From the NCBI GenBank assembly GCA_015179045.1, contig WHUZ01000134.1, positions 53,245 through 117,244 on the forward strand: a DNA stretch of 64,000 nt, written 5' to 3'. Below, in pieces: positions 1 to 10,058 of the stretch; position 1 is the first letter of the stretch; every line of letters starts with the position of its first letter. Made by a program: the position numbers and the translations under genes. Under the pieces are notes generated by a model that saw only the letters and a program-made list of their open reading frames with translations, searched no databases and was not told the origin of the DNA. The stretch is from Kalaharituber pfeilii. Lineage: Eukaryota > Ascomycota > Pezizomycetes > Pezizales > Pezizaceae.

Positions 1-2279
1 ATTGGGCATCGAATAACAATACTACATATACCACGTCAAGAACATTTAACTGAAAAATATAACACTATTCCCTACTAGTGTTCTCGTGTCAGTTTCCACT
101 AGCTACTTTTGAGTTGTTTATGTTGTTCGATTACCTATTTCAAGTAACTACCTGTAACATACACATGTGACGCGGTTTGCTTTGATTTGAGTTGTCGGGA
201 GAAAAGGAGATATATCCTATATCCGTAGAACAGGACGGGGGGCTGGCCTTTTCTGATTTGGCTTTTCATTTTTGGCGGGGTGAATACTCTTTCTTTTTAC
301 ATTTGCATGACTTTTCTCTTCTTCTTTCTTGCAACCATTTTATCACCTTTGTTTATTTTTATTTTTATTTTTATTTTTATTTTTTTCTTTCTCTTTTTCT
401 TCTATATCCTTCTTCTGTCAAGTTTTACCCTTCTTTATCATGTTGCGGGCAGTGGAGCAGATATTCAAGCATGACTAAATAGGTACAGCGATAGCTTCGG
501 GGTGCTGAGGGTGCATAGGATAATAGAGAGTTCTCATTATTGGATAGATATATATACTTATACATTACATTCAGAAGCTTTTAAGTGCGGAGAAAAAAAA
601 TGTGATTCTGCGAGGTTGCGGTCTGCAATGAAGTTGTAAGTACGTTGTGCCATTTGTACTACGCATTGATGAACTTGTAACAGTTGATACCATTTGAGTC
701 TGTATATTCTTTCATGCAATGTATGCACGATTTGATTTGGGAATTATGTTTACGGGAGTTCAACTCCGGATTTGAATATCGACTTTAAACACAGGTCACC
801 ACGAGAACAATGGCACATTTGAGTGTTTGACAAATTTGAACATATCGCTTGGATTCTATTTCTGCAAATACCATACCATACAGTTTCGCAAATGAAGGAG
901 AAGCACGGACCATGCGTTTTTCCAATTTTCTTGTGGATACTCACTGCCGCATTCGGTAACTTCAAATTTGACAACTACCCTTTTTGGGAGCTCGATCAAA
1001 CCTTGGCATTCTGCCTCGGCAGAAATTGGAAAACAATTTTCAGATTGTGGTCACACTTGAAAGCTTGTAGCTTGACATATACAATATAACATGCGAGTAT
1101 AACACGTTATACAGTAGCTGTGAAAGTTCGGCAGCAACACACCTGCAACGAATCAAGCAGTTGGTTCAGGTTACCAACCGGAAAGTTAGTCTGGTTGCAC
1201 CGGAAAGTGTAAAGTGGACATGCCCAATCTGGCAATGGAGAAACATTCCATAGGCCAGAAAATGGCTGCACTGACAGCCTTATAGAATTTCGAATTCCTT
1301 GTTTCGTGCGTACCAATGAGATTTCGGCTGTGTTTGAGTATGAAGGAATTAAAATGCATAGAAGCTTATACCGATCCTCTAGTCTCATGCCACTAATGTT
1401 CTCTAGAGTCTTTTCAAACATGACTTTGACTCTTACCTAGGGGTGTCAGAGATCACACCAGTTACAAGTCAAAATCAGCTTTCAAATAATACGGGTATCA
1501 GAAAGTGAGATTGGCTTTTGCGAAGATATTCAATTATAGGACTACCTTTCGGAAAGTCGATGGATTCTATAAAAGGCCTTCGACTCAGATTGTAAACTAA
1601 TATTCCCTTTGAAGGAGCTCAATGCTCTGTGTTGGCAGAGAAACGAAATGTAGAGACTGCGTTCTTTTATCATCCATAGTACTTTAGACTGGTGGCATGC
1701 AGATGGACTCGCTAGAATTCAATACCAACAGCTGCGTGATGGCATACCATGGCGCGGTTAGACAAGTTGAGGTTCTCAGTACACCAAGCAAGGACTTAGT
1801 GGGGTAGGAAAGATAGTTGGACCTACTTGATAAAAACCTAATATTAAAACCTTGGAGCACTGGAGGCCTATTTGTGAATACAAGGAAACGTTTCCTTCTT
1901 GTAAATCTCAGCAGCGAGTGACCAGAGTATTTGCCGTATCAGCGTGGATTACGGAGGATAATAACTTGTAGGGGGGAGGTATGAAGGATTTGTGGGCTTG
2001 TGCTTCTGCAACCAAAAATGGGCCCCAATTAGTCTCGTAATAAGGCCCCAATTGCTTCGCAAAAAACTTGACCACAAAAAAACACATCTCTGTCCATTAC
2101 TTGCTTTCCCTTGGCAGCAACCACTCAATGCGGTGACCCCTCAGATATCCCACCCTCACGATATATCGATCCCCAAGCGAAGTGACTGGGGTCCTCTCCC
2201 TAGGAAGTCTTATCTTCTCTACCTACGGCCTCACCTCGCTGCAGCTCGCCTCACGGTCAGCAGGCGGGTCATTGCTCGT
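1..2279. other. Gene-free interval, no recognisable coding
   Basis: No ORF here longer than about 105 codons has a recognisable motif, a convincing splice structure or a homologous partner in the window. Apart from the T-rich microsatellite nothing stands out. The interval borders the repeat-rich block that begins near 2280, so it is probably part of a repeat or transposon graveyard. Confidence 0.5.
350..386. repeat. ATTTTT microsatellite
   Basis: About six near-perfect copies of a T-rich hexamer (ATTTTT) lie inside a pyrimidine-rich tract running from about 290 to 430. The short ORFs across it are Phe/Leu/Tyr-rich only because of base composition and are not taken as genes. Confidence 0.85.
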
Positions 2280-2366
2280 CTTATATAGTACTGAGTTACA
2301 TCCCTCTTGGCGTACACCGAACCCCTGTCAAAAAAGGCCTTGGCGACAACCGCGAATGCCATCTTA
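2280..2366. repeat. Dispersed repeat, copy 1 (about 85 bp)
   Basis: The segment starts TCTTATATAGTACTGAG and runs through a CCTTGGCGACAACCGCGAATGCC end. It is nearly identical to 3461-3547, and its first part recurs at 2801-2876. No coding potential is seen. The three copies lie within 1.3 kb, which suggests local duplication or several insertions of one element. Confidence 0.85.
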
Positions 2367-2377
2367 TATCTATTATA

Positions 2378-2800
2378 CAGTTTTCCCTTGCTATACCGGA
2401 TCTGTAAAATCCGGCCTTTTTCGTCCGGTATAGCAAGGTTCCGTTATAGAATAAAATGCTTGGCAGAACAGAATAGGGATGGGCAGGAAAATTAATGTAA
2501 TTGGGAACAACGACAGCCTAATTTTATTATGTAATGTTAAGTTTAGTAAGCATCTGAAAGGTGAATGCAATGTGAGATAGCCAAGATTGGACGTATCAGT
2601 GTTAGTGTATCCGGTATAGCAAATATTATTTGTATGGAGACAGGGGGGTAAGTGCCTGGCAATTCCTGTCCGGTCCGGTATTCTTAGTGCGTCCGGTATA
2701 GCAAGAGGGTTTTGTATGGGAGCGGTATGTAGCAGCCTGAGAGTATCCGGTATAGCAAGGTTTCCGGTACAACGAGGTCCGGTATAGCAAGGGAAAACTG
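2378..2800. mobile_element. MITE with CAGTTTTCCC terminal inverted repeats, TA-flanked
   Basis: This is a 423-bp element with perfect terminal inverted repeats of about 23 bp (CAGTTTTCCCTTGCTATACC and three more bases) and a TA dinucleotide on both sides. The motif TCCGGTATAGCAA occurs several more times in both orientations just inside each end, forming subterminal repeats. There is no transposase ORF. A TA target plus CAG...CTG ends is the pattern of pogo/Fot1-like Tc1-mariner elements, so a non-autonomous derivative of that group is the likely reading. A diverged relative lies at 38366-38800. The insertion sits in the TA of a GTACTGAG repeat block (2801-2876). Confidence 0.85.
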
Positions 2801-2876
2801 TAGTACTGAGTTACATCCCTCTTGGCGGGCACCTAACCCCTGTCAAAAACGACCTTGGCAACAACCAACCATCTCA
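2801..2876. repeat. Dispersed repeat, copy 2 (partial)
   Basis: The sequence begins TAGTACTGAGTTACATCCCT and matches the blocks at 2288-2366 and 3469-3547, with divergence toward its end. Its 5' part was cut off by the MITE that ends at 2800. Confidence 0.75.
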
Positions 2877-3229
2877 ACGTACTGATTGTAAATATGACTG
2901 CAGCGGAGGGATGTGAGTTTCCAGATAGGAATGTGGCATCTAAGGGTAGAGACCAATTTTAAAGGTGCGGGTCTTGATAATACAGTGCTATCCTTCAGTG
3001 TTTGTACACCTCTATCAGTTTTTCTCCTCTTGATGTCACCTCCCAGGGCGCATCACCCCTCTTGGCGCATCACCCCCTAGGCGCGTCACTTCCCTAGGTG
3101 CGTCACCCTCCCCAGCAGTTGTATAGACCCCCGAGCGAAGCGAGTGGGGTCTCTCAGTAAGTATGTGTGCAAGCGGCTGAAAAAGTATATTTACTACTCC
3201 CTGACAGCACCAAAAATATATAAAATTAA

Positions 3230-3462
3230 CCTTCTGAAGCTACATTTGGTACTAGAGCTCCCTGGATGCAGGAGTGGGATTACGTGATATTATAAATAAC
3301 AATGAGAATATACTGATATGAATAAATGCAGAGAAACAAGATTGTACGGTCATGGAACTGGTAAAGAGTGTACAGTCACTTGACGCCGACTTTACGGGTC
3401 CCTTATCCACTACCGCTACACCTACACTCACCCTCGCGGTCGCGAGGTAGCCACATGCTAGT
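3230..3462. repeat. 233-bp direct repeat, copy 1
   Basis: This segment is repeated with the same length and only a handful of substitutions at 6235-6467. Near its start it has TTTGGTACTAGAGC, which resembles a tRNA primer-binding site. Near its end is the GC-rich near-palindrome CCTCGCGGTCGCGAGG. The reverse strand is open for over 100 codons, but both copies diverge without codon-like spacing, so I do not call a gene. Confidence 0.85.
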
Positions 3463-3547
3463 CTTATATAGTACTGAGTTACATCCCTCTTGGCGTACAC
3501 CGAACCCCTGTCAAAAAAGACCTTGGCGACAACCGCGAATGCCATAT
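3461..3547. repeat. Dispersed repeat, copy 3
   Basis: Near-identical to 2280-2366, starting TCTTATATAGTACTGAG. It abuts the 233-bp repeat ending at 3462, so the two units may belong to one larger element. Confidence 0.85.
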
Positions 3548-3819
3548 CAATGTACCGAGTGAAATGTTCACATAGGTACTCCTGAACCTTAACATACCCC
3601 TGAACCTTCGTCATAAGGCACATATTAATGTGGAATATGCCAAACGCCCGACAATACCTATATCAAGAGTTTCCATCATATTTCGTATGGAATCAACCTT
3701 CACGGAAATGGACACCACGACAATGAGGAGTTGCAATTGGCCGTATCTATCACTGCAACCCCTTTATGTGAAATGTTCACATTCTCCTGAACCTCAACAT
3801 ACTCGGCATAAGATACAGA

Positions 3820-5690
3820 AGAATGAGCCAAATTTTATAGGTATGGTATATCTCTCTCACTATCAGGAGATGAAGCATAACGAGTTCAATTTGAGAGGTA
3901 CAGCAGCAGCTTTCCATAGCACAATAGTAACAAAGTGAGTCAAATTTAACAGGTATAAGAGTACAATTTGACTGGTATTCGATGGCACGAGATGCAGCTG
4001 AACAAGTCAAATTTGACAGGTATGGCAGGTCCATTTTACCTCGCGAGATGCAGCAAAATGAGCTGAATTTGATAGGCACTTTGACAGGCACGACAGCTCC
4101 TCAATGGTGTGAGGTGTAGCAGAACGAGTCAAATTTGACAGGTATGGTAGGTCCATTTCACCCCGCGAGATGCAGCAAAATGAACCGAATTTGACAGGCA
4201 CTTTGACAGGCACGACAGCTCCTCAATTTAACAGGCATGATAGCTCCTCAATTTAACAGGCACGACAGCTCCTCAATGGTGCGAGATGCAGCAGAACGAG
4301 TCAAATGTGATAGGTATGGTAGGTCTATTTCACCTCACGAGATGCAGCAAAATGAGCCGAATTTGACAGGCACTTTGACAGGCATGATAGCTCCTTAATG
4401 GTGTGAGATGCAGCAGAATGAGCTGAATTTAATAGGTATAACAGTCTCCCTCAATGGCGCAAGATGAGGATGGATGTGGTTAAGTTGACAGATATGACCT
4501 TGACAGGCAAAAATGAGGCAGAATAAGCTCAATTTAACAGGTATGACAGCTTTCTCTCAATGGCGCGAGATGTGGCGAATGAGCTCAAGTTGACAAGTAT
4601 TACAGGACTCTTTCCATAGCGTAAGAGCAGCAGAAGAGCTGAATTTGACAGGTATAGTAGGTCTCTCTCTCTTCCATGGCGAACAGCTGCAAGCGGAGTT
4701 AGGTGAAATCAAAAAACAAAAAAAACAAAGAGTAGGTCTCTCTTAATAGCACAAGATGCAGCAAAATGAACTCAATTGGACCGGTGTGTAGGTCTCCCTT
4801 GACAATACAAGATACAGTAGAATAAACTAACTTTAACAAGTATATAGGTATGGCAAGACTCTTCTACGGCACGAGATACAAAAGAATGAGCCAAATTTCC
4901 CTCTCTTACCAGCGTGAGATGTAGTAAAACGGAACTCAATTTGATAGGTATAGTAGCACCTTTCCACAGGAGAGTAGCAGAGTGAGCCAAATTTAACAGG
5001 TATAATAGGTCTCTTTTCGCATTATGAGATATAGTAGAATGAGCACAATTTGATAGTTATTCGATAGCACAAGATGCAGCAGAACGAGAGTCGAATTTGA
5101 CAGGTATGGCAGGTCTATTTCAGCCTGGGAGATGCCGCAGAATAAGCCGAATTTGACAGGGATTGGTAGATCTCTCTTGCCAACATGAGATACAGCAGGG
5201 CGAGTAGAATTTGACAGGCATGACAGCTCCTCAATAATGTGAGATGAAGCAGAATGAGCCGAATTCAATAGGAATGGCAGTCTCTCTCGATGGTGTGAGA
5301 TGAGGCAGAATGAGCTCAATTTCAATTTAACAGGGTATGACAGCTTCCTTTCGATGGCGTGAGATGAGGCAGAATGAGCTCAAGTTGACAAGTATCACCG
5401 GACTCTTTCCACAATGTGAGAACAGCAGAATGAGCCAAATTTGACAGGTACGGCAGGACCCACCTGGCAGCGTGGAACATGGTAAAATGAGCTCAATTCA
5501 CAGTTAAGGCTGGCCCCTTTCTATGGTGCAAAGTGAGGCGGTATGGCTTAATTTGACAGATACAACAAGACCTGCTTTGATGGTACGAGATATGCCAAAA
5601 TGCGCTCAATTTACAATTTTACAGGTATGGCAGATTACTCTCGATGGTGTGAGATGGGGCAAAATGAGAATGCGCTGGACTGGTACAGTA
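3820..5690. repeat. Degenerate minisatellite array, unit about 60 bp
   Basis: Roughly thirty imperfect copies follow one another. The consensus has GAGATGCAGCAGAATGAGC, then GAATTTGACAGGTATGGCAG, then a CTCTCAATGGCG spacer. Unit starts measured at about 4047, 4110, 4167, 4287, 4340 and 4407 give spacings of 53-67 bp, with some double units. Copies have diverged and carry internal deletions. Reverse-strand ORFs such as those near 3777-5325 are products of the repeat, rich in recurring Leu-Pro-Tyr-Leu-Ser-Asn, and are not called as genes. Confidence 0.85.
4669..4730 (+). mobile_element. Retroelement 3' tail with 13-bp target duplication
   Basis: A 62-bp insert contains CCATGGCGAACAGCTGCAAG and ends in an A-rich tail (AAAAAACAAAAAAAACAAA). 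It is flanked by AGTAGGTCTCTCT at 4656-4668 and 4731-4743. The same core in the opposite orientation lies in an esterase intron at 39516-39580. A poly-A tail plus a target duplication is the signature of target-primed reverse transcription, so this is a severely 5'-truncated LINE or a SINE end. The host sequence is repetitive, so the duplication alone is weaker evidence here. Confidence 0.7.
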
Positions 5691-5703
5691 TGGCGGGGTG
5701 ATA

Positions 5704-5743
5704 TTTTTTTTTTTTTTTTTTTAATTTCATTACTCGCGCGCCG
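5704..5743 (-). mobile_element. 40-bp retroelement tail with 13-bp target duplication
   Basis: A run of about 19 T is followed by AATTTCATTACTCGCGCGCC. The insert is bracketed by TGGCGGGGTGATA at 5691-5703 and again at 5744-5756. On the minus strand it reads as a short GC-rich end followed by a poly-A tail. Its AATTTCATTA core matches the insert at 58829-58916 and resembles the 3' end of the LINE relic near 56.55 kb. Confidence 0.8.
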
Positions 5744-6234
5744 TGGCGGGGTGATAAAGGGGCACCTGCTAAAGGTTACAATCATCGGCTACTACAGTAC
5801 CTACTGACTCCGGCTCCATTCCCCACCCTTTCTGTTTTTTAAATCGCAAGCACTCTATAGATAGCGATAGCTATGTCTACTCTTCATCATCACCCTCAGC
5901 CTTCAATTCTTCCACTTTCTTATATACTCTTGCCATCATTCCAGCTGTATTAATTATATCCTTTTGTAACTTCTTAATCACCTTATACCAGGGCGGCAAG
6001 CGATTAATGATATAAAAAAAATAAAAAAAAATAAAAAATCACCTTATACCTGTTAATATCCTCACTTGCATAGCATTTATACGTGGGTCTATAGGGCGGA
6101 TAATAAAGCTGGGTACACCTAAAAGGGCATATGCTGGACATCTGAGCAATATCATTGTGGGTAGATATTAACCGGAATTTAGGTAGAGTTTATGGGCTGT
6201 AACGAGGGTTTCGCTATCCATAAGTTCTACAAAA

Positions 6235-6467
6235 CCTTCTGACGCTACATTTGGTACCAGAGCTCCCTAGATGCAGGAGTGGGATTACGTGATATTATAA
6301 ATAACAATGAGAATATACTGACATGAATAAATGCAGAGAAACGAGATTGTACGGTCATGGAACTGGTAAAGAGTGTACAGTCACTTGACGCCGACTTTAC
6401 GGGTCCCTTATCCACTACCGCTACACCTACACTCACCCTCGCGGTCGCGAGGTGGCCACATGCTAGT
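6235..6467. repeat. 233-bp direct repeat, copy 2
   Basis: Second copy of 3230-3462, same orientation and length. Here the PBS-like motif reads TTTGGTACCAGAGCTCCC. Together the two copies bracket the minisatellite array. Neither begins TG nor ends CA, so they are not ordinary LTR ends. Confidence 0.85.
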
Positions 6468-6641
6468 ATATTAGTACTTACTTATCTATCTACTTGACCA
6501 GCACAGCTTGGTCCAAAACCGCTGCTAGCTCTATACTTGTAGTTCCTGTTGAAACAGTACATCCGTTGCCACCTGTAGTTCATTTCTGATTAGGATGAGA
6601 ATGTCTTATGTGAGTTACGCCATAATGTAATGCGACGTACA

Positions 6642-7520
6642 CCACGCCCCCGACGCACGTTTTACACCAAAACTGACTGTGTGCGACAACGTACAGTACC
6701 TAGACAAAATTGTACGCCACCCCCTCACTATGCACTAATAGGAAAAGCGGCGTACAACTTTGTCTAGGTACTGTATCTCAACCACCAGAACAGAGTTTTG
6801 TATGCCCTTTTCAGGGCAATAAATAAAGAGTTATTCTTCACTTTTCACACCTCTATTTGCACTGAAAGGACATTGTGGTCAGTTAAAGGCACCATGAGAT
6901 TTTCATTGATGCCTTGGAATGCATTTATATGGAATTCCCATACAAAGTGCACTGGAGGGTAGGATGCTCTACTTCCCGTCCACACTCACCATAAGGCTAT
7001 AGAATTGTGGCTAGACAGCCTCCCCAATAGGCCTCTTGATAATTAGTGCTTCGATTGGCTTAATGTTGTTTAATGCCTAGTTCATACATCAAATTGCCAT
7101 TTGTGGTAGTTTTTCCACACAATAATTGCATACAATTTCTATGAGAATATGAATTTTGTAAATAACTCTACCACTTCTTTGAAAATTTTCTTGATATGCT
7201 TCCCCCATCATTGAATAAGATAAAAGATTGATATTCAAGTGTTGTACTATTTTTATCAAATTTAATTCAGGTGTGGTAAGTGGAATTCAATACTAGTGAT
7301 ATCACAAATATATGCCGAGCCTATGCCAATTTATGGTGCGAATTCCATGAATGATAAATCCCTTCAAAGCAACATATCTGAAGAAGCTAAGGTGTGGAAT
7401 ATGAAGAATAGTCCTTAATTTAACCAGTCTACAAGTTGCATACAAAATTCTATTCTGGTGGTTGAGATATATGTTGTCGCACTTGGTCAGTTTTGGTGTA
7501 AAATGTGCGTCGGGGCGTGG
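6642..7520. mobile_element. Long-TIR DNA element without transposase
   Basis: The left end (CCACGCCCCCGACGCACG...) and the right end, read in reverse complement (CCACGCCCCGACGCACAT...), match over about 48 bp up to the GCGACAAC. They continue to match beyond an 80-bp insertion in the left arm (TCTCAACCACCAGAA in both, then a patchy match through ATTCTTCA...CACACCT). The arms are therefore at least 75 bp and perhaps 150-200 bp. The interior of about 500 bp has no transposase-like ORF. Long arms recall Mutator-like non-autonomous elements, but I could not find a convincing target duplication, so the exact ends are uncertain. Confidence 0.7.
6694..6773. mobile_element. 80-bp mini-MITE, TA-flanked, nested in a TIR
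   Basis: Inverted repeats of 25 bp begin CAGTACCTAGACAAAATTGT on the left and CAGTACCTAGACAAAGTTGT on the right (reverse complement), with one mismatch. A TA dinucleotide sits on each side (6692-6693, 6774-6775). The spacer is only about 30 bp. It interrupts the left arm of the element at 6642-7520, and the right arm of that element preserves the uninterrupted sequence. Confidence 0.88.
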
Positions 7521-9626
7521 CGTTGTGGTGAAAGACAGTAGCGCCCACTTCGCGCCACGGCGCTCTCTTTGCAAGCCACACACTCCATGACTCTTGAAAC
7601 ACCTTCCTGATACGTTATTCTTTCCATGTTCTGCTGCGCTACTCATGTACGAATTTGTCGGTCTTGCGACTCTTTTAGAGACGTGGCGAATGTCTTCTCG
7701 CCGTATTTCCCCCCTTGGGAAGTCGGTGATCGGCACCCTTGCAATAGACCCAGCGACCAGAGAGCTGGCCGAAAAAACAACAGCTCTTTTTCTGTCGCTA
7801 CAAATCTACAGAAAAAATCCCACTGTACATACTTACAAACTCGCAGAAAAAAAAACAAGTGTACGAACGTACGGACCCGATGCCACATGAGGACGCTACG
7901 CTACACGAGAACCCTACAGCCTATCCGGCTACAGGGCTGAGAATGCGCCTGCATTTTTGTGCTATCAGGATGCTTAGGACTACTGATGCGTTATTAGCAA
8001 TGCTCAGACAGCAATGTGGATATGTAGGAGTGCGAGAAGAGGTATAAAGGCACATTGACATATGTGCATATGATTTTCAGTACCCCCGTTTCAGCAGTGT
8101 TAAAGCAAAATCTCATCCTGAAATCGCAAAGCGAGCTCTAAATTTTTGCCCGCTTTTACTAGTCTCGTGACCAGACTTAGCGCTTTTACCATCTTGATCT
8201 TGGTCGGAAGGTTTGGAGTCAAGCCAGCTTGAAACCGTATCCTCTCTAAAAGTTCAATCGACCACAGATGTCTCCAATAACAAGTACTCCCTTCGGTATT
8301 CTTTCATTCTTACCCTAAACTCGCACCCACGGGATACAGAGCGCCGGGCCTGCCTTTTCTGTGTTGGCATTTGGGTCTTTACCTATTATTAATAATAGAC
8401 ATTTCGTAGCCAGAAGATTTGCGTAACAAGTATGGTGCTAATATTTCTGGCCGCCGATCATTAGCCTCCTTTGGCTATTACGAGACAAAATCTAGACTAA
8501 AGTGGATTTAGTCTGGACTAGAGTGAATTACTATCTAACTTGATAGGGCACTTTTGCCTTATCATTTCCACTTGGTAGTTTTGTCCTACACACATGTATG
8601 TAACATAGGCTCAAAAAAGCCCTAAGTTTGGTGCTTATCAGCTTCACCAATCTTTTTTTCAAATAAAAAATGCAAAATCACAGATTTTGTTCAGAACTCG
8701 AAAAGCAACAAATATATGATATAATTATTAAAATTGGAGTTGATTTGGTGGAGCTGATTGAGTTGGAAAATTTTGGTAGGTAGATATGTCTGTTCTTAAC
8801 TTCCGGCACCATATGTTGATTGATGAAGTACTTGTTGAGAATCATTGTCTGAGATCTGCAGCTACAGTGGTGAATGACAAATGCACTGAAAACATAATGC
8901 TCTTCTACCGTTTGAATCAAAGTTTTCAACTGTGGCAAAAGCTGTTCATCCAATCCGCTGTTTGTCCTATGTATGACAGCTAGTAACGAGGCAAGTAAGT
9001 CTGTCGTGTTTAGTTTTCCTCACTGTCTACAGCAATATTTGAAAGTGCAGGTTATAAGTCGAGTTATCCGCCGATATCAATGAACACTTTGAGCAATTTT
9101 GATATGGTTATAATTTCAACGCCCGAGCGAGATCCACACCGGGTTGATAGGGAATCAGAGTGGTGAAAGCTTTGAACTATCGAACTTCTTTGGGGTGGCC
9201 CTAGTCGCGATGAAAGCCATGGTGTTTAGGGTGAAGTCTACCTATACAGAGTGAATGAGTGCAAACAAACAATGATCTTATCACTAGTTACTTGCAGTCA
9301 AACCGTCCATTGGTGGGCTTCTCCTAGTCTGATTTGTGGCTTTGTGGCATTTTCCCAGATACTTTAAGCCAGACTACAAGATACCTACAAGTTAGTTTGA
9401 TGCACTGGCCTCCGAGCGGCACGAGATCACCTCCGAGCTAACTCAGGAGTGCTACCTATTTAATGGCTGGTGCCCCTTTCATATGTCACAGTTCTTTAAC
9501 TCTCCGCGAAGCTAATTCACCGTTCAGGTTCACCCCAAACTCTAGATCCTTCATTACAGCTACGTTACGAAATCCTCATACAAGCACTCTCAAACATCCG
9601 ATACTCGAAGGAGTTACATATCCATC
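7521..9626. other. Gene-free interval
   Basis: Several 60-145 codon ORFs exist, but none shows a motif, signal peptide or plausible intron structure. A TAGTCTCGTGACCAGACTT motif at 8160 belongs to the dispersed palindromic family discussed in the findings. A small imperfect hairpin (CTAGACTAAAGTGGATTTAG) lies near 8493-8521. The last 150 bp before 9627 probably hold the promoter of the small gene that follows. Confidence 0.5.
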
Positions 9627-10058
9627 ATGCCTAAGGACAGCAAAGGCAACTCTTACGAACACAAGTCCTCTGGTGTTAACAGCCAGTTTGTCTACCCCGC
9701 ACAGCCTTCTTCCCTCGGAGGCCTATATATCTACTATAAGCCTTTGTGATAGTAATTAACACGACATTACTTCCGCAGGGGTAACCACTACTGCAGCCGG
9801 GATTTTGGTAACGGCTCTAATGCATATCATTATTCAAACAGGTGAGTACCAATCTACTTATCCCTTTCTGTTATCTTGCTCCTGGCATTGCCGGAAATGG
9901 AAGCACATATTAACACTATATTTTCCTTGCATAGTAATGGGAGTTACTACTATTCGAATTCAGACGGCTCAAAGTACTATAACGACGGCAAAGGAGCTGG
10001 CTACTTCTCCCCCCCTGCAGCATCTGGCTCAGATGGAGACTCTTCTTCAAAGAAGTAG
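9627..10058 (+). CDS. Small Tyr/Ser/Asn/Gly-rich protein, copy A (81 aa)
   Basis: Three exons (9627-9685, 9779-9841, 9935-10058) join in frame to 81 codons. The protein starts MPKDSKGNSYEHKSSG, contains GNHYCSRDFGNGSNAYHYSN, then SYYYSNSDGSKYYNDGKG, and ends SSSKK. The repeated YYYSNSDGS / YHYSNSNGS units make it hydrophilic, with no signal peptide or membrane segment. It has a single cysteine. Intron donors are GTTTGT and GTGAGT. A paralogue 2 kb downstream has the same exon phases and nearly identical exon lengths, which is strong support for the gene model. I believe similar short conserved hypothetical proteins occur in other filamentous ascomycetes, but I know no function. Expression level and role cannot be inferred. 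Confidence 0.85.

Noticed and set aside
3777..5325. Chain of minus-strand ORFs over the 4-5 kb region as a repeat-protein gene
   Set aside because: The apparent peptide repeats are a by-product of the DNA minisatellite. Frames are broken by indels between units and no start or splice structure fits.
3230..6467. LTR retrotransposon with the 233-bp repeats as LTRs
   Set aside because: The repeats do not start TG or end CA, the interior is a minisatellite, and no polyprotein or polypurine tract is seen.
7302..7736. 144-codon minus-strand ORF
   Set aside because: It overlaps the end of a TIR element and has no motif.
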